Below, piece after piece: positions 1 to 7,186 of a stretch of 7,884 bases of DNA. The position numbers and the translations under genes are program-made. The notes under the pieces are model-generated. The model saw nothing but the letters and a program-made list of their open reading frames with translations. It made no database searches and was not told the DNA's origin. The stretch covers positions 1 to 7,884 of the forward strand of contig JAPHUG010000150.1 of the NCBI GenBank assembly GCA_026197195.1, read 5' to 3'. This DNA comes from Sedimenticola sp. (GTDB lineage: Bacteria; Pseudomonadota; Gammaproteobacteria; Chromatiales; Chromatiaceae). Each line of letters opens with the position of its first letter. Positions within the stretch are counted from its first letter, which is position 1.

Positions 1-1
1 C

Positions 2-94
2 AAAATAGCAGTAGAACAAGGGTACAGTCAGATTTTTTGGTTTCGTGGCGGCTGGGATGAGTGGATAAACAAAGGTTTTCCGGTTTCTCACTAA
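2..94 (+). CDS. Rhodanese-like domain protein, 3' end only
   Basis: This is the last 30 codons of a gene that begins before the window, ending with TAA at 92-94. The readable tail contains YSQIFWFRGGWDEWINKGFP. The pattern of a hydrophobic strand, then GGW(D/E)EW, then a short stretch and G-(F/Y)-P-(V/I) is the usual C-terminal end of rhodanese (sulfurtransferase-like) domains, which carry a persulfide on an active-site cysteine. That cysteine loop would lie upstream and is not visible, so activity, total length and any fused domain cannot be judged. A strong hairpin follows 30 bases after the stop, which suggests this is the last gene of its transcript. The family call rests on a short motif only. 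Confidence 0.6.
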   Translation, partial: KIAVEQGYSQIFWFRGGWDEWINKGFPVSH

Positions 95-124
95 CACACC
101 ATAAAAAACACAGTATCAAGTTAG

Positions 125-178
125 GGCTGCTTTGCAAGGTACTTTTGCTTGCAAAGCAGCCACACTGCGCGTGTTTTT
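125..178 (+). terminator. Probable intrinsic terminator after the rhodanese-like gene
   Basis: GGCTGCTTTGCAAG (125-138) and CTTGCAAAGCAGCC (148-161) form a perfect 14-bp stem around a 9-base loop. A run of five T follows at 174-178, 12 bases beyond the stem rather than directly behind it. A small second stem, ACAC (162-165) with GTGT (171-174), sits between the large stem and the T run and could bring the T run next to a hairpin. The position, between the rhodanese stop and the chemoreceptor start, fits a transcription stop. The displaced T run leaves some doubt, and a stem this perfect could also be a repeated palindromic element. Confidence 0.6.
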
Positions 179-272
179 AAAAAGCCATTTCATATCGTAG
201 ATATCTGATCGACACAATTCAATTAATTGCATGACAACTGATTATTGTATGCAGTGTAATTTGGGACCCATA

Positions 273-2162
273 ATGTTCAAAAGCATATCAATTAAAGTCA
301 TTATTTTGATAATGGTCCTATCAGGAGGAGTGACAGTGATGGTGTTAAGTTTGATGACCACAGGAATGTTTCAAGAGGCATCACACCATTTCCAAAACAA
401 ATCAGTTTCCCGACTAATAAAAACAACAGTTAATTCGGAATTAGCTGTTCTTGAAAAAAAATCAGCTGAGCTAGGCGAATACATTCTGAAAGACAATATA
501 AAAAGCATTAAGAGCATGATAAAAAATAGAAACAAAGAAGTGCAAGCTACACTAATAGCGGGGTTAGATCGCCAGTATAACCAAAAATATGTGACGACCG
601 GTATTGTTGATTTACAGAAAATTCGCCTATACGACATAGATCTCAACCCGATTGTTATGTCAAGCAAGGGGCTCGAAGGGCTTCCTATGGAGATATCTAC
701 TGAACTGAGAAACATGGCTGAGAATAGGAGTGGTGTGGCCAAAATGAAAAGAACAGGTGCGCTGTGGTTAAACAGAGATCGACCCGTCTACTCCACACTG
801 ATACCAATTGGCGGACTAAAACTTATTGGATATGCCGAGCTAATAACTAACCCAATCCATCAACTCACATCTTTATCGGATACGCTTGGATTACCAGTAC
901 GAATTGCAACTAACGGTGACAACGAATTATTAAAAAGCGACAAATGGATAAATAATGATAATGACAACTTACAACTTGTAAACTTTGTCGCACGAACCCA
1001 ACAGGGAAAACCGGTTTTCAGCATTCAGGGAATTGAGGATTTGACCAACTTGAATAATGAGGTGAAAACCATACAGATACGTATATTACTGACCTATGCA
1101 TTAGTTATATTGATTGTTGTAATTGGCATTTTTTCGCTACTTCAAAAAGTTCTATTTGTGCCAGTTATAAACGTAGTTGAGTCAATGAAAAAAATTGGCG
1201 AAGGAGATTTAACAGTAAAGCTCAATACAGCCGGCGCCAAAGAAATATCATTAATACTCCACACTCTAAAAGTATTAGTTGGGCAGTTAAATAGTGATGT
1301 TGAAGACATTATACATAGCTCAAAGGAGGTGTCAGGTCAGGCGACCACATTAAATGAAGTGGCCATTGATACTAATATAAGGATGAAGGAACAACGTAAT
1401 CAGCTTGAGTGCATTACCAAAGCAATGCGAGAGATGGTTAACGCAATGGGAACAGTTGCAAATAATGCAACAGAAGCGGCTAATTCCGCTGAGACTGCAA
1501 ATGGAGAGGTAGAAGAAAGTAGATGCGTAATTAATGAAACTGTAGAACGTATTACCTGCCTTGCCAAAGAAATGACTGATACTTCTGATGTGATACGAAA
1601 ATTAGGCATAGATATAGAAGGCATAGGGACTGTATTAGATGTTATTCGTGGAATAGCAGAACAGACGAATCTACTCGCTTTGAACGCAGCTATTGAAGCA
1701 GCACGCGCGGGTGAACAGGGCAGAGGTTTTGCGGTTGTAGCAGACGAAGTAAGGTCGCTAGCTTCAAGAACACAGGAATCCACACAAGAAATACAAAAAA
1801 TGATTGGAAAACTGCAAGACTGTGCAAGACACGCGGTTAGTGTTGTGGAAAACAGCCAAAAACACAGCAGCGAGGGGGTCGAGCATACAGAAAAACTTAG
1901 TAACTCTCTCAATAATATCGAAAGGTCGATTTTGTCAACCCGCGACATGATTACACAGATAGCAAGCTCAACCGAACAACAAAGTTGTGCGGCTGCGGAT
2001 ATTAACAGGAACCTTGTAAATATAGAAAACGTAGCAGATCTAGGTGTTGACGGTGCCGAAAAAACATTACATGTCAGCAAGATATTATCAACTCAATCAA
2101 GTCAACTGAATAACATAGTTAACCGGTTTCACGTGGATGGATGCAAAGTATCATGTCAGTGA
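273..2162 (+). CDS. Methyl-accepting chemotaxis protein (transmembrane chemoreceptor)
   Basis: Inner-membrane chemoreceptor that senses a periplasmic ligand and controls the CheA kinase through CheW. Numbered from the ATG at 273 (629 aa): TM1 about 9-28; a periplasmic domain of about 240 residues, possibly Cache-like but not securely assigned; TM2 about 271-290; HAMP about 291-345; then a long helical signalling region. The tip, [20 protein letters not shown] from residue 461 followed by [14 protein letters not shown], is the near-invariant kinase-contact hairpin, so the output half looks intact. There is no C-terminal NWETF-type tether for CheR/CheB. I chose 273 over the in-frame ATG at 231 because GGGA lies just upstream, the earlier ATG has no ribosome site, and the protein then begins MFKSISIK directly before TM1, as in most receptors. 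The longer form would be 643 aa. No cheA, cheW, cheR or cheB is in the window, so it probably serves a central array. The 3' end overlaps the Sel1 gene. Confidence 0.95.
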   Translation: MFKSISIKVIILIMVLSGGVTVMVLSLMTTGMFQEASHHFQNKSVSRLIKTTVNSELAVLEKKSAELGEYILKDNIKSIKSMIKNRNKEVQATLIAGLDRQYNQKYVTTGIVDLQKIRLYDIDLNPIVMSSKGLEGLPMEISTELRNMAENRSGVAKMKRTGALWLNRDRPVYSTLIPIGGLKLIGYAELITNPIHQLTSLSDTLGLPVRIATNGDNELLKSDKWINNDNDNLQLVNFVARTQQGKPVFSIQGIEDLTNLNNEVKTIQIRILLTYALVILIVVIGIFSLLQKVLFVPVINVVESMKKIGEGDLTVKLNTAGAKEISLILHTLKVLVGQLNSDVEDIIHSSKEVSGQATTLNEVAIDTNIRMKEQRNQLECITKAMREMVNAMGTVANNATEAANSAETANGEVEESRCVINETVERITCLAKEMTDTSDVIRKLGIDIEGIGTVLDVIRGIAEQTNLLALNAAIEAARAGEQGRGFAVVADEVRSLASRTQESTQEIQKMIGKLQDCARHAVSVVENSQKHSSEGVEHTEKLSNSLNNIERSILSTRDMITQIASSTEQQSCAAADINRNLVNIENVADLGVDGAEKTLHVSKILSTQSSQLNNIVNRFHVDGCKVSCQ

Positions 2163-2779
2163 TATATACCTCTAGTAATTACACCTACAAATGGCGTCGA
2201 ACAGGAATACTCCAAATCGCACTATTTATCTTCAGCAGCTATTGCTATGCCGACTATCAAAGAGGAAAAGAGTATTATGATTTGGGTCAATACAAAGAAG
2301 CATGGCATGAGCTTTATGGATTGGCAAAGCAAGGAAACGCTTCCGCACAAATAATTATCGGGCATATGTACGGAGCTGGAGATGGTGTAATTAGGAACCT
2401 TGAAAAAAGTGTTCAATGGTACAAAAAAGCAGCGCAACAGGGCAATGCGAGAGGACAAGCCCTAACAGGGTTTATGTACCATTCAGGTCGTGGCGTACAA
2501 AAAAACCACAAAAAAGCGTTTCATTGGTATATAAAAGCCAGTGTAAATGGAGACTTGTACGCGCAATTGGAGCTGGGCAAATACTACAACCGAGGACTTG
2601 GCGTTAATAGTAATGCCTTTCTATCCTATGTTTGGTTCACTGTAGCAGAGATGAGTGGAGAGATATGTGCCTGTTTACTCGATGAAAAAAAGCTCGTGGA
2701 GATGAAAATTACAAAACAAGATATTGAACATGCAAAAGAACTCTCCAAACATATTTACTATCACTTTGAGCATAAATAG
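2141..2779 (+). CDS. Secreted Sel1-repeat (TPR-like) protein
   Basis: A 212-aa protein with an N-terminal export signal and three Sel1 repeats. Two arginines (19-20) precede a hydrophobic stretch (about 22-34) and a possible signal peptidase I site after CYA (35-37). No lipobox is seen. Residues 67-102, 103-138 and 139-174 are three consecutive 36-residue units with the Sel1 pattern A-x-A-Q-x-x-x-G-x-x-Y-x-x-G-x-G-V followed by W-(Y/F)-x-x-A. Residues 40-66 look like a degenerate fourth unit. Sel1 repeats form alpha-solenoids that bind proteins, so an adaptor role in the periplasm is likely, but the partner is unknown. The start overlaps the chemoreceptor end by 22 bases from the ATG at 2141, or 10 from an in-frame ATG at 2153. 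Neither has a clear ribosome site, so translational coupling to the receptor is likely. The last 38 residues are helical and charged, with no recognised domain. Confidence 0.85.
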   Translation: MQSIMSVIYTSSNYTYKWRRTGILQIALFIFSSYCYADYQRGKEYYDLGQYKEAWHELYGLAKQGNASAQIIIGHMYGAGDGVIRNLEKSVQWYKKAAQQGNARGQALTGFMYHSGRGVQKNHKKAFHWYIKASVNGDLYAQLELGKYYNRGLGVNSNAFLSYVWFTVAEMSGEICACLLDEKKLVEMKITKQDIEHAKELSKHIYYHFEHK

Positions 2780-2845
2780 TAATTATAAAATACGGCTCTA
2801 TAACAACCAGACTAACGTATCAATCATCCATAGTTGTAAATACAA

Positions 2846-2910
2846 TTACATACAGCACAACAGTTAATCACCAGGCAGCAGTGACATAGAAACCATTCGT
2901 TACATACAGC
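2846..2910. repeat. Two copies of TTACATACAGC upstream of the FIST gene
   Basis: The exact 11-base sequence TTACATACAGC occurs at 2846-2856 and again at 2900-2910, so the copies start 54 bases apart. Both are followed by a similar ACA/CAGCA-rich stretch (CACAACAG after the first, TGCACAGCAAG after the second). They lie in the non-coding gap between the Sel1 and FIST genes. An exact 11-mer twice in about 200 bases suggests a binding site for a regulator, but AT-rich non-coding DNA can produce such repeats by chance. I did not find a copy in front of the AraC-family gene. Confidence 0.4.
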
Positions 2911-2940
2911 TGCACAGCAAGCCATAAAACAGTCGGAAAA

Positions 2941-2954
2941 TTGAACTAGCTCAA
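2941..2954. repeat. Near-palindrome just upstream of the FIST Shine-Dalgarno
   Basis: TTGAACTAGCTCAA reads TTGA-N-CTAG-N-TCAA, matching its own reverse complement at 12 of 14 positions. It ends two bases before the AGGAGG at 2957. It could be a repressor operator or a small RNA fold affecting access to the ribosome site. As a hairpin it would be weak, with four pairs and a six-base loop if the central CTAG is unpaired. Confidence 0.3.
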
Positions 2955-2956
2955 CC

Positions 2957-2962
2957 AGGAGG
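2957..2962 (+). promoter_or_regulatory. Strong Shine-Dalgarno (AGGAGG) out of register with the FIST start
   Basis: AGGAGG is among the strongest ribosome sites in the window. It lies 29 bases before the FIST ATG at 2992, too far for normal initiation there. It is ideally placed, with a 7-base spacer, for a GTG at 2970 in another frame. The FIST frame cannot be extended back to this site because an in-frame TAA lies at 2983-2985. Confidence 0.6.
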
Positions 2963-2969
2963 AATTCCA

Positions 2970-3017
2970 GTGCATTGTCAAGTAAATTACCATGGTAATA
3001 AAAGACGTGAAAATTGA
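2970..3017 (+). CDS. Possible 15-codon leader peptide overlapping the FIST start
   Basis: From the GTG at 2970 a short frame encodes MHCQVNYHGNKRREN (GTG read as Met) and stops with TGA at 3015-3017, 26 bases into the FIST gene and out of phase with it. The reason to take it seriously is its perfectly spaced AGGAGG. The FIST ATG itself has only a weak AAG upstream. It could be a leader peptide whose translation opens or feeds FIST initiation. Alternatively the ancestral FIST start was this GTG and a small indel (real or a sequence error) has moved the frame. The peptide resembles nothing I recognise. Confidence 0.3.
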   Translation: MHCQVNYHGNKRREN

Positions 3018-4173
3018 CCAACTGCAATGGAAATCTGTACTAGGGTGGAGAGTTTTGCATAAGGACATTGAAGCCAATAATTCTCAGTTAGTACTGGTGT
3101 TTGGCTCTAGGATGATATTGACGCAAAAAGGCGAAGAATTATTAAACGATCTACGCTCTATGTATCCAAAAGCAATCATTGCGGGATGCAGTACTGCAGG
3201 AGAGATACATAACGAAAATATCAATGACGATTCACTCGTAGCAACTGCCGTATATTTTGAAAAATGCCATATAGAATCCGCAAGCATATCCGGTCAAATG
3301 CTTTGTGGTAATGACTACCGTTCCGGCTCAAAGCTGGCTAAATCAATTAAACATTGCGATCTCGCTCACGTTATGGTGTTAGCAAATGGATCCGCAGTAA
3401 ATGGAAGTGAACTAATACGCGGAATATACCATAACCTCCCAAAGAATATTGCTGTAACCGGTGGACTGGCAGGTGATGGAGACAGATTCGACACAACCAT
3501 TGTGTTCCTTGACTCAATAAAGAAGAAAAGTATCGCAACAATTATTGGGTTTTACGGAAAAGATCTAGCAGTTGGTTTCGGCTCGCAGGGTGGATGGGAC
3601 TCCTTTGGACCGAAACGAGTGATAACACGCGCAGAGGGAAACCTTCTATACGAATTAGATGGCCAACCGGCATTAGACATCTATGAAAAGTATCTTGGAG
3701 ACTACTCTCACGGCTTACCTGCAACTGGTCTGTTGTTTCCAATAAATGTGGAATTGACAAACTGCAATTCATCTGTTGTTCGTACACTATTGGCTATAGA
3801 TAGCAATACACGATCTGTAACTTTTGCAGGCGATGTACCAGAGGGAGCAAATTGTCAGTTAATGAAAGGAAATCTAAACCGGTTAGTAGATGGATCCATG
3901 GACGCAGCATTTCAATCCGTGCGAAAAATCCAAAGTAGTGAAGAAAGAATAGAACCGCAACTAGCTATATTGATCAGTTGTGTTGGTCGAAAAATGCTCT
4001 TAAAGCAAAGAACAGTAGAGGAACTGAAAGTCGTTAGGAACGTGGTAGGCGAAGAATGCACACTTGCGGGTTTTTATTCATACGGAGAAATAGCACCGCA
4101 TAACAATATGCTCACACCCATACTTCACAATCAAACCATGACTATAACAACATTAAGTGAGAATAATGGATAA
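2992..4173 (+). CDS. FIST domain sensor protein (FIST_N plus FIST_C)
   Basis: A 393-aa predicted cytoplasmic protein without membrane segments. FIST proteins are predicted sensors of small ligands, thought to include amino acids, and are often encoded beside cyclic-di-GMP enzymes, histidine kinases or chemoreceptors. FIST_N spans roughly residues 32-210 and carries the typical GCSTAGEI motif (65-72) and the glycine-rich AVTGGLAGDG (154-163). FIST_C spans roughly 215-385, with ALDIYEKYLGD (from 227), a central GDVPEG segment and the hallmark AGFYSYGEIAPH (359-370). Length and order match full-length family members, so it appears complete. The ATG at 2992 is the earliest possible start in this frame because of a TAA nine bases upstream, but its ribosome site is poor (see the AGGAGG entry). 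The last 8 bases overlap the ATG of the GGDEF-EAL gene, so the two are almost surely co-translated, and FIST probably reports to that enzyme. Confidence 0.92.
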   Translation: MVIKDVKIDQLQWKSVLGWRVLHKDIEANNSQLVLVFGSRMILTQKGEELLNDLRSMYPKAIIAGCSTAGEIHNENINDDSLVATAVYFEKCHIESASISGQMLCGNDYRSGSKLAKSIKHCDLAHVMVLANGSAVNGSELIRGIYHNLPKNIAVTGGLAGDGDRFDTTIVFLDSIKKKSIATIIGFYGKDLAVGFGSQGGWDSFGPKRVITRAEGNLLYELDGQPALDIYEKYLGDYSHGLPATGLLFPINVELTNCNSSVVRTLLAIDSNTRSVTFAGDVPEGANCQLMKGNLNRLVDGSMDAAFQSVRKIQSSEERIEPQLAILISCVGRKMLLKQRTVEELKVVRNVVGEECTLAGFYSYGEIAPHNNMLTPILHNQTMTITTLSENNG

Positions 4174-6064
4174 TAAGTTGCACAGCTTATTGAATCGACA
4201 ACTGGACATGACTGACGGTAGTTTCTCATCCCCACCAAATAAATGGTGCGGTTTTTTGGAATTAATAGACATTACATATAAGGAATATGACGAAGATCGA
4301 GAAATGCTGGAAAGGTCGCTGGATATTAGTTCAAGAGAACTATTACAGTTAAACCAGGAACTGAGGGCAATATTAGAGGCACTGCCTGATCAATACATCT
4401 GCATGGATAGAATGGGCTATATTATCGATTATAAAGCAGGAAAGGAATTCAATAATGGGTACTTATTCACTAGTAATCCAACAGGAAAAAATGTGAGGGA
4501 TGTTCTCATAAAAAGACATTTAACTGTACCACTGCTAAGTGCAATAGGTAATGTATTAAGTACGAAAGAACTTGTGATTTCTGAATTCGTTATAGAAAAC
4601 AGTACTAACAATGACATCTACCTAGAAGCACGGATGCTTCCATTAACTGACACCCATGTAGTAATACTGATTCGTAATATAACAAATCGAAAAGAGGCAG
4701 AACAAAAAATACATAGGCAAGCATTTTATGATGAATTGACAGGACTACCAAACCGATCCTTATTCAACGATCGTCTTATTCAAGCGATGCGATTGGCTGA
4801 TCGTAGCAACACTTTAGTGGCAGTAATGTTTATAGATCTGGATAGATTTAAGCGAATAAATGATTCCTTTTCACACCATACAGGGGATCTATTAATATGC
4901 GAAATATCTCGGCGCTTGGAAAATGTCTTAAGAGACATTGACTGCATCTCTGCTAACAATAATATTAAAAATAGCGTATCTAGAAGAGGTGGAGATGAAT
5001 TTACTATTATGCTGTCAGAAGTACAGAATGAAAAAGATGTGGCGACAGTCGCAGAGAGAATTCTTACCACAGTATCAAGGCCCATCAATATTAATAATTT
5101 TGAAATGGTAATAACAGCGAGTGTAGGCATAGCACTTTATCCTCAAGATGGCAAAGACATGAGTGACTTGGCACGAAATGCAGACGTAGCTATGTACCGT
5201 GCAAAAGAGCTGGGGAAAAATGGATATCAGTTTTATAACGCAGCAATGGAACAGAGTGCAGTGGAAAAGCTATTGTTGGAAAACGACTTAAGGAAAGCAT
5301 TCGAGGATTTTCAGCTGGCTATCTATTACCAACCTCAGATCGAACTTAAGAATGGTGGGATTGTCGGGGCGGAAACACTGCTCAGATGGAATCATCCAGA
5401 GTTAGGTAGTATCCCTCCAGATAGATTTATTCCAATAGCCGAAGAATCAGGACTTATTGTGGAGATGAGCGAGTGGATTATCGAAATGGTATGCCAGCAA
5501 ATAAGAGAATGGAATAATAATTACATAGAAAACTATCACATATCTGTTAATATTACAGGCCGTCATTTTGCAGATATAAAATTTGTAGATTACATCCAAA
5601 AAATAATTCATAAATTTAACATAGACCCAGCATTACTCGGAATAGAAATTACTGAGAGTTCCCTCATAGAATATACCGCACAATCACTAAATACAATGAA
5701 CCAACTCAGAGAATTGGGGGTTTGTATTTACCTAGATGATTTTGGCACAGGCTATTCTTCTCTCTGTTATTTAAAACAGTTCCCTATAGATGTATTGAAG
5801 ATTGACAAGGAGTTTGTAAAAGGAATATCGACAGACGAGAGAAGCGCTGCACTGACAAAGACCATAATAGATATGGCACACAACTTAAATATGAAAGTAA
5901 TCGCAGAGGGTGTTGAAAATCGTTCACAGTATGATTTTTTGCGGCGTTACAATTGTGATGCTATACAGGGATACTATTTCAGCAAGCCGGTACCAGCGAA
6001 CATGATTACCCAGCTTTTTATTACAAACAACCAAGAAAGCGATAAAGGCAATGCTTACCTATAA
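4166..6064 (+). CDS. PAS-GGDEF-EAL cyclic-di-GMP synthase/phosphodiesterase
   Basis: A 632-aa signalling protein making and/or degrading cyclic-di-GMP. Numbered from the ATG at 4166: a probable coiled coil at about 35-68; a PAS-like domain at about 66-170; GGDEF from about 185, with FIDLDRFKRIND (222-233) for metal and substrate and an intact GGDEF at 275-279; and EAL from about 370. An inhibitory-site RxxD is present (R256-D259), but 15 residues instead of the usual 5 separate it from GGDEF. EAL motifs look complete: ETL in place of EAL with the metal-binding E403, N462, E494, DDFGTGYSSL with D524-D525, K545 and E581. Both activities are therefore possible. No membrane segment is seen, so it should be cytoplasmic. 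A GTG at 4157 would give a 635-aa form, but the ATG at 4166 has a better-placed upstream GTGAG. The start overlaps the FIST stop by 8 bases (ATGGATAA), indicating coupling. The PAS and coiled-coil part is the likely point of input from FIST. Confidence 0.95.
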   Translation: MDNKLHSLLNRQLDMTDGSFSSPPNKWCGFLELIDITYKEYDEDREMLERSLDISSRELLQLNQELRAILEALPDQYICMDRMGYIIDYKAGKEFNNGYLFTSNPTGKNVRDVLIKRHLTVPLLSAIGNVLSTKELVISEFVIENSTNNDIYLEARMLPLTDTHVVILIRNITNRKEAEQKIHRQAFYDELTGLPNRSLFNDRLIQAMRLADRSNTLVAVMFIDLDRFKRINDSFSHHTGDLLICEISRRLENVLRDIDCISANNNIKNSVSRRGGDEFTIMLSEVQNEKDVATVAERILTTVSRPININNFEMVITASVGIALYPQDGKDMSDLARNADVAMYRAKELGKNGYQFYNAAMEQSAVEKLLLENDLRKAFEDFQLAIYYQPQIELKNGGIVGAETLLRWNHPELGSIPPDRFIPIAEESGLIVEMSEWIIEMVCQQIREWNNNYIENYHISVNITGRHFADIKFVDYIQKIIHKFNIDPALLGIEITESSLIEYTAQSLNTMNQLRELGVCIYLDDFGTGYSSLCYLKQFPIDVLKIDKEFVKGISTDERSAALTKTIIDMAHNLNMKVIAEGVENRSQYDFLRRYNCDAIQGYYFSKPVPANMITQLFITNNQESDKGNAYL

Positions 6065-6119
6065 CTGACTCTTTTGTTATAGGAGCACAATAATTCATTG
6101 GCTTGCAAATAGATACATG

Positions 6120-6148
6120 TCGACAAGGAGTATACGCGACTTAATAAT
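6120..6148 (+). promoter_or_regulatory. Candidate sigma70-type promoter for the AraC-family gene
   Basis: TCGACA (6120-6125) and AATAAT (6143-6148) are separated by exactly 17 bases, and each matches its consensus at five of six positions. Transcription would start near 6155, about 27 bases before the AraC-family ATG. This would give the regulator a promoter of its own, although read-through from the upstream gene is also possible because no convincing terminator separates them. Matches of this quality arise by chance in AT-rich DNA. Confidence 0.35.
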
Positions 6149-6181
6149 TTATAAACACGGAGGTGCATGGGAGAGTAAACA

Positions 6182-7186
6182 ATGCTAATAAAACACTCAT
6201 TTGATGGTTTCACTATATCTGCCACAATACATAACTACTTGATTGACAGTTTAAACAGACTCAGATGTCATGAGCAAAATGACTATAATTACCCTGTTCC
6301 GTTTGAAAAGGCAGGATGTAGGGTTTCTTTATTAAAAGCTTATTCACTTTTCAACGAACTTAAGGAGTGTTATCCAGATAGCGATTTAGGTATCTGGTTG
6401 GCGCGTGGATTCACACCACGAAAAGCCAACATCATTGGCAGTTTATTCATGGAAACACGAAACCTTAGGGAATCTATGGAGATGATGCACAGGTACTTAA
6501 AGTTACTCACGAACAATGTCACTTTTACAGTGACAGAATACAAAAATAGCGTGGTATTTAATTTTGATGTTGAACCAAAGAAACTATTACATAGTAGCGT
6601 CACTGAATTCTATATATTTGCTTGTTACTTTTGGGCTTTACGCTATACAGGAGATAAAACACTATCTATAAAAAAGGCTTTTTTTAATTATGATGAACCG
6701 GCTCATGCTTATATTTACCAACAACTAGAACCAGAGATGGAAATGTATTTCGGACAGGCCAAAAATTCATTGCTAATGGAACGCTCAGCATTCTATCGAG
6801 AGAATATAAACTACTCAGCAAAACGACAACAATCACTATTAGCACGGGCAGGCGTATTGATTGATACATACAATGGAAGAAAGGACTATTCTACGCAGGT
6901 AGTTAGACAGATTCATTATGTACTGCCAGGTGAAAGACCAACCATAGAAAGCGTGTCTAAAGAAATGCGAGTAACCTCCAGGACTTTGCGCAGAAAGTTA
7001 AAGGAAGAAGGATACACATTTCGCGACTTGCTTGATTCAGTGAGAAAGGAATTAGCAAAGTCAATGCTGAATGATAGACAGTTACGTATAGAAGAAATAG
7101 CCTATTTCCTTGGATATGATGAATACACTTCTTTTTCGAGAGCTTTCCGCAAATGGTTTGGCATCCCACCATCGCAATATTTGTAG
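6182..7186 (+). CDS. AraC-family transcriptional regulator with Arabinose_bd-type sensor domain
   Basis: A 334-aa one-component regulator. The N-terminal half (about 15-200) resembles the Arabinose_bd ligand-binding domain, seen in the ARGFTPRKANIIGSLFMET stretch and the later MMHRYLKLLTNNVTFTV pattern. The ligand is unknown. The C-terminal 95 residues are an AraC DNA-binding domain with two helix-turn-helix units: the first around 257-277 (SVSKEMRVTSRTLRRKLKEEG) and the second around 303-326, including IEEIAYFLGYDEYTSFSRAFRKWFG, the strongly conserved family signature. The protein ends eight residues after this signature, as usual. The ATG at 6182 has GGGAGAG (6169-6175) six bases upstream. 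A second ribosome-like site, GGAGGT (6159-6164), lies further up. It follows the GGDEF-EAL gene by 117 bases on the same strand, so control of the sensor block is plausible but unproven. No autoregulatory site is evident. Confidence 0.93.
   Translation: MLIKHSFDGFTISATIHNYLIDSLNRLRCHEQNDYNYPVPFEKAGCRVSLLKAYSLFNELKECYPDSDLGIWLARGFTPRKANIIGSLFMETRNLRESMEMMHRYLKLLTNNVTFTVTEYKNSVVFNFDVEPKKLLHSSVTEFYIFACYFWALRYTGDKTLSIKKAFFNYDEPAHAYIYQQLEPEMEMYFGQAKNSLLMERSAFYRENINYSAKRQQSLLARAGVLIDTYNGRKDYSTQVVRQIHYVLPGERPTIESVSKEMRVTSRTLRRKLKEEGYTFRDLLDSVRKELAKSMLNDRQLRIEEIAYFLGYDEYTSFSRAFRKWFGIPPSQYL

Noticed and set aside
192..204. ATATC-GTA-GATAT short inverted repeat upstream of the chemoreceptor
   Set aside because: Five AT-rich pairs around three bases are too common by chance to call an operator.
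177..230. Flagellar sigma28-type promoter for the chemoreceptor
   Set aside because: I looked for TAAA followed at the usual distance by GCCGATAA-like sequence and found no acceptable match.
1400..2080. Long minus-strand open frame of 226 codons inside the chemoreceptor gene
   Set aside because: It lies fully antisense to the conserved signalling domain, has a Ser/Cys/Ala-rich shadow composition and no recognisable domain.
2416..2607. Plus-strand 63-codon frame inside the Sel1 gene
   Set aside because: The overlapping frame carries three regular 36-residue Sel1 repeats and is clearly the coding one.
2824..3027. Minus-strand 67-codon frame in the Sel1-FIST gap
   Set aside because: Very Cys-rich with no family resemblance. 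It covers the direct repeats and runs into the FIST start, so it is probably chance.
6059..6082. Inverted repeat CTATAAC / GTTATAG at the end of the GGDEF-EAL gene as a terminator
   Set aside because: The stem is only seven AT-rich pairs, overlaps the stop codon and is not followed by a T run.
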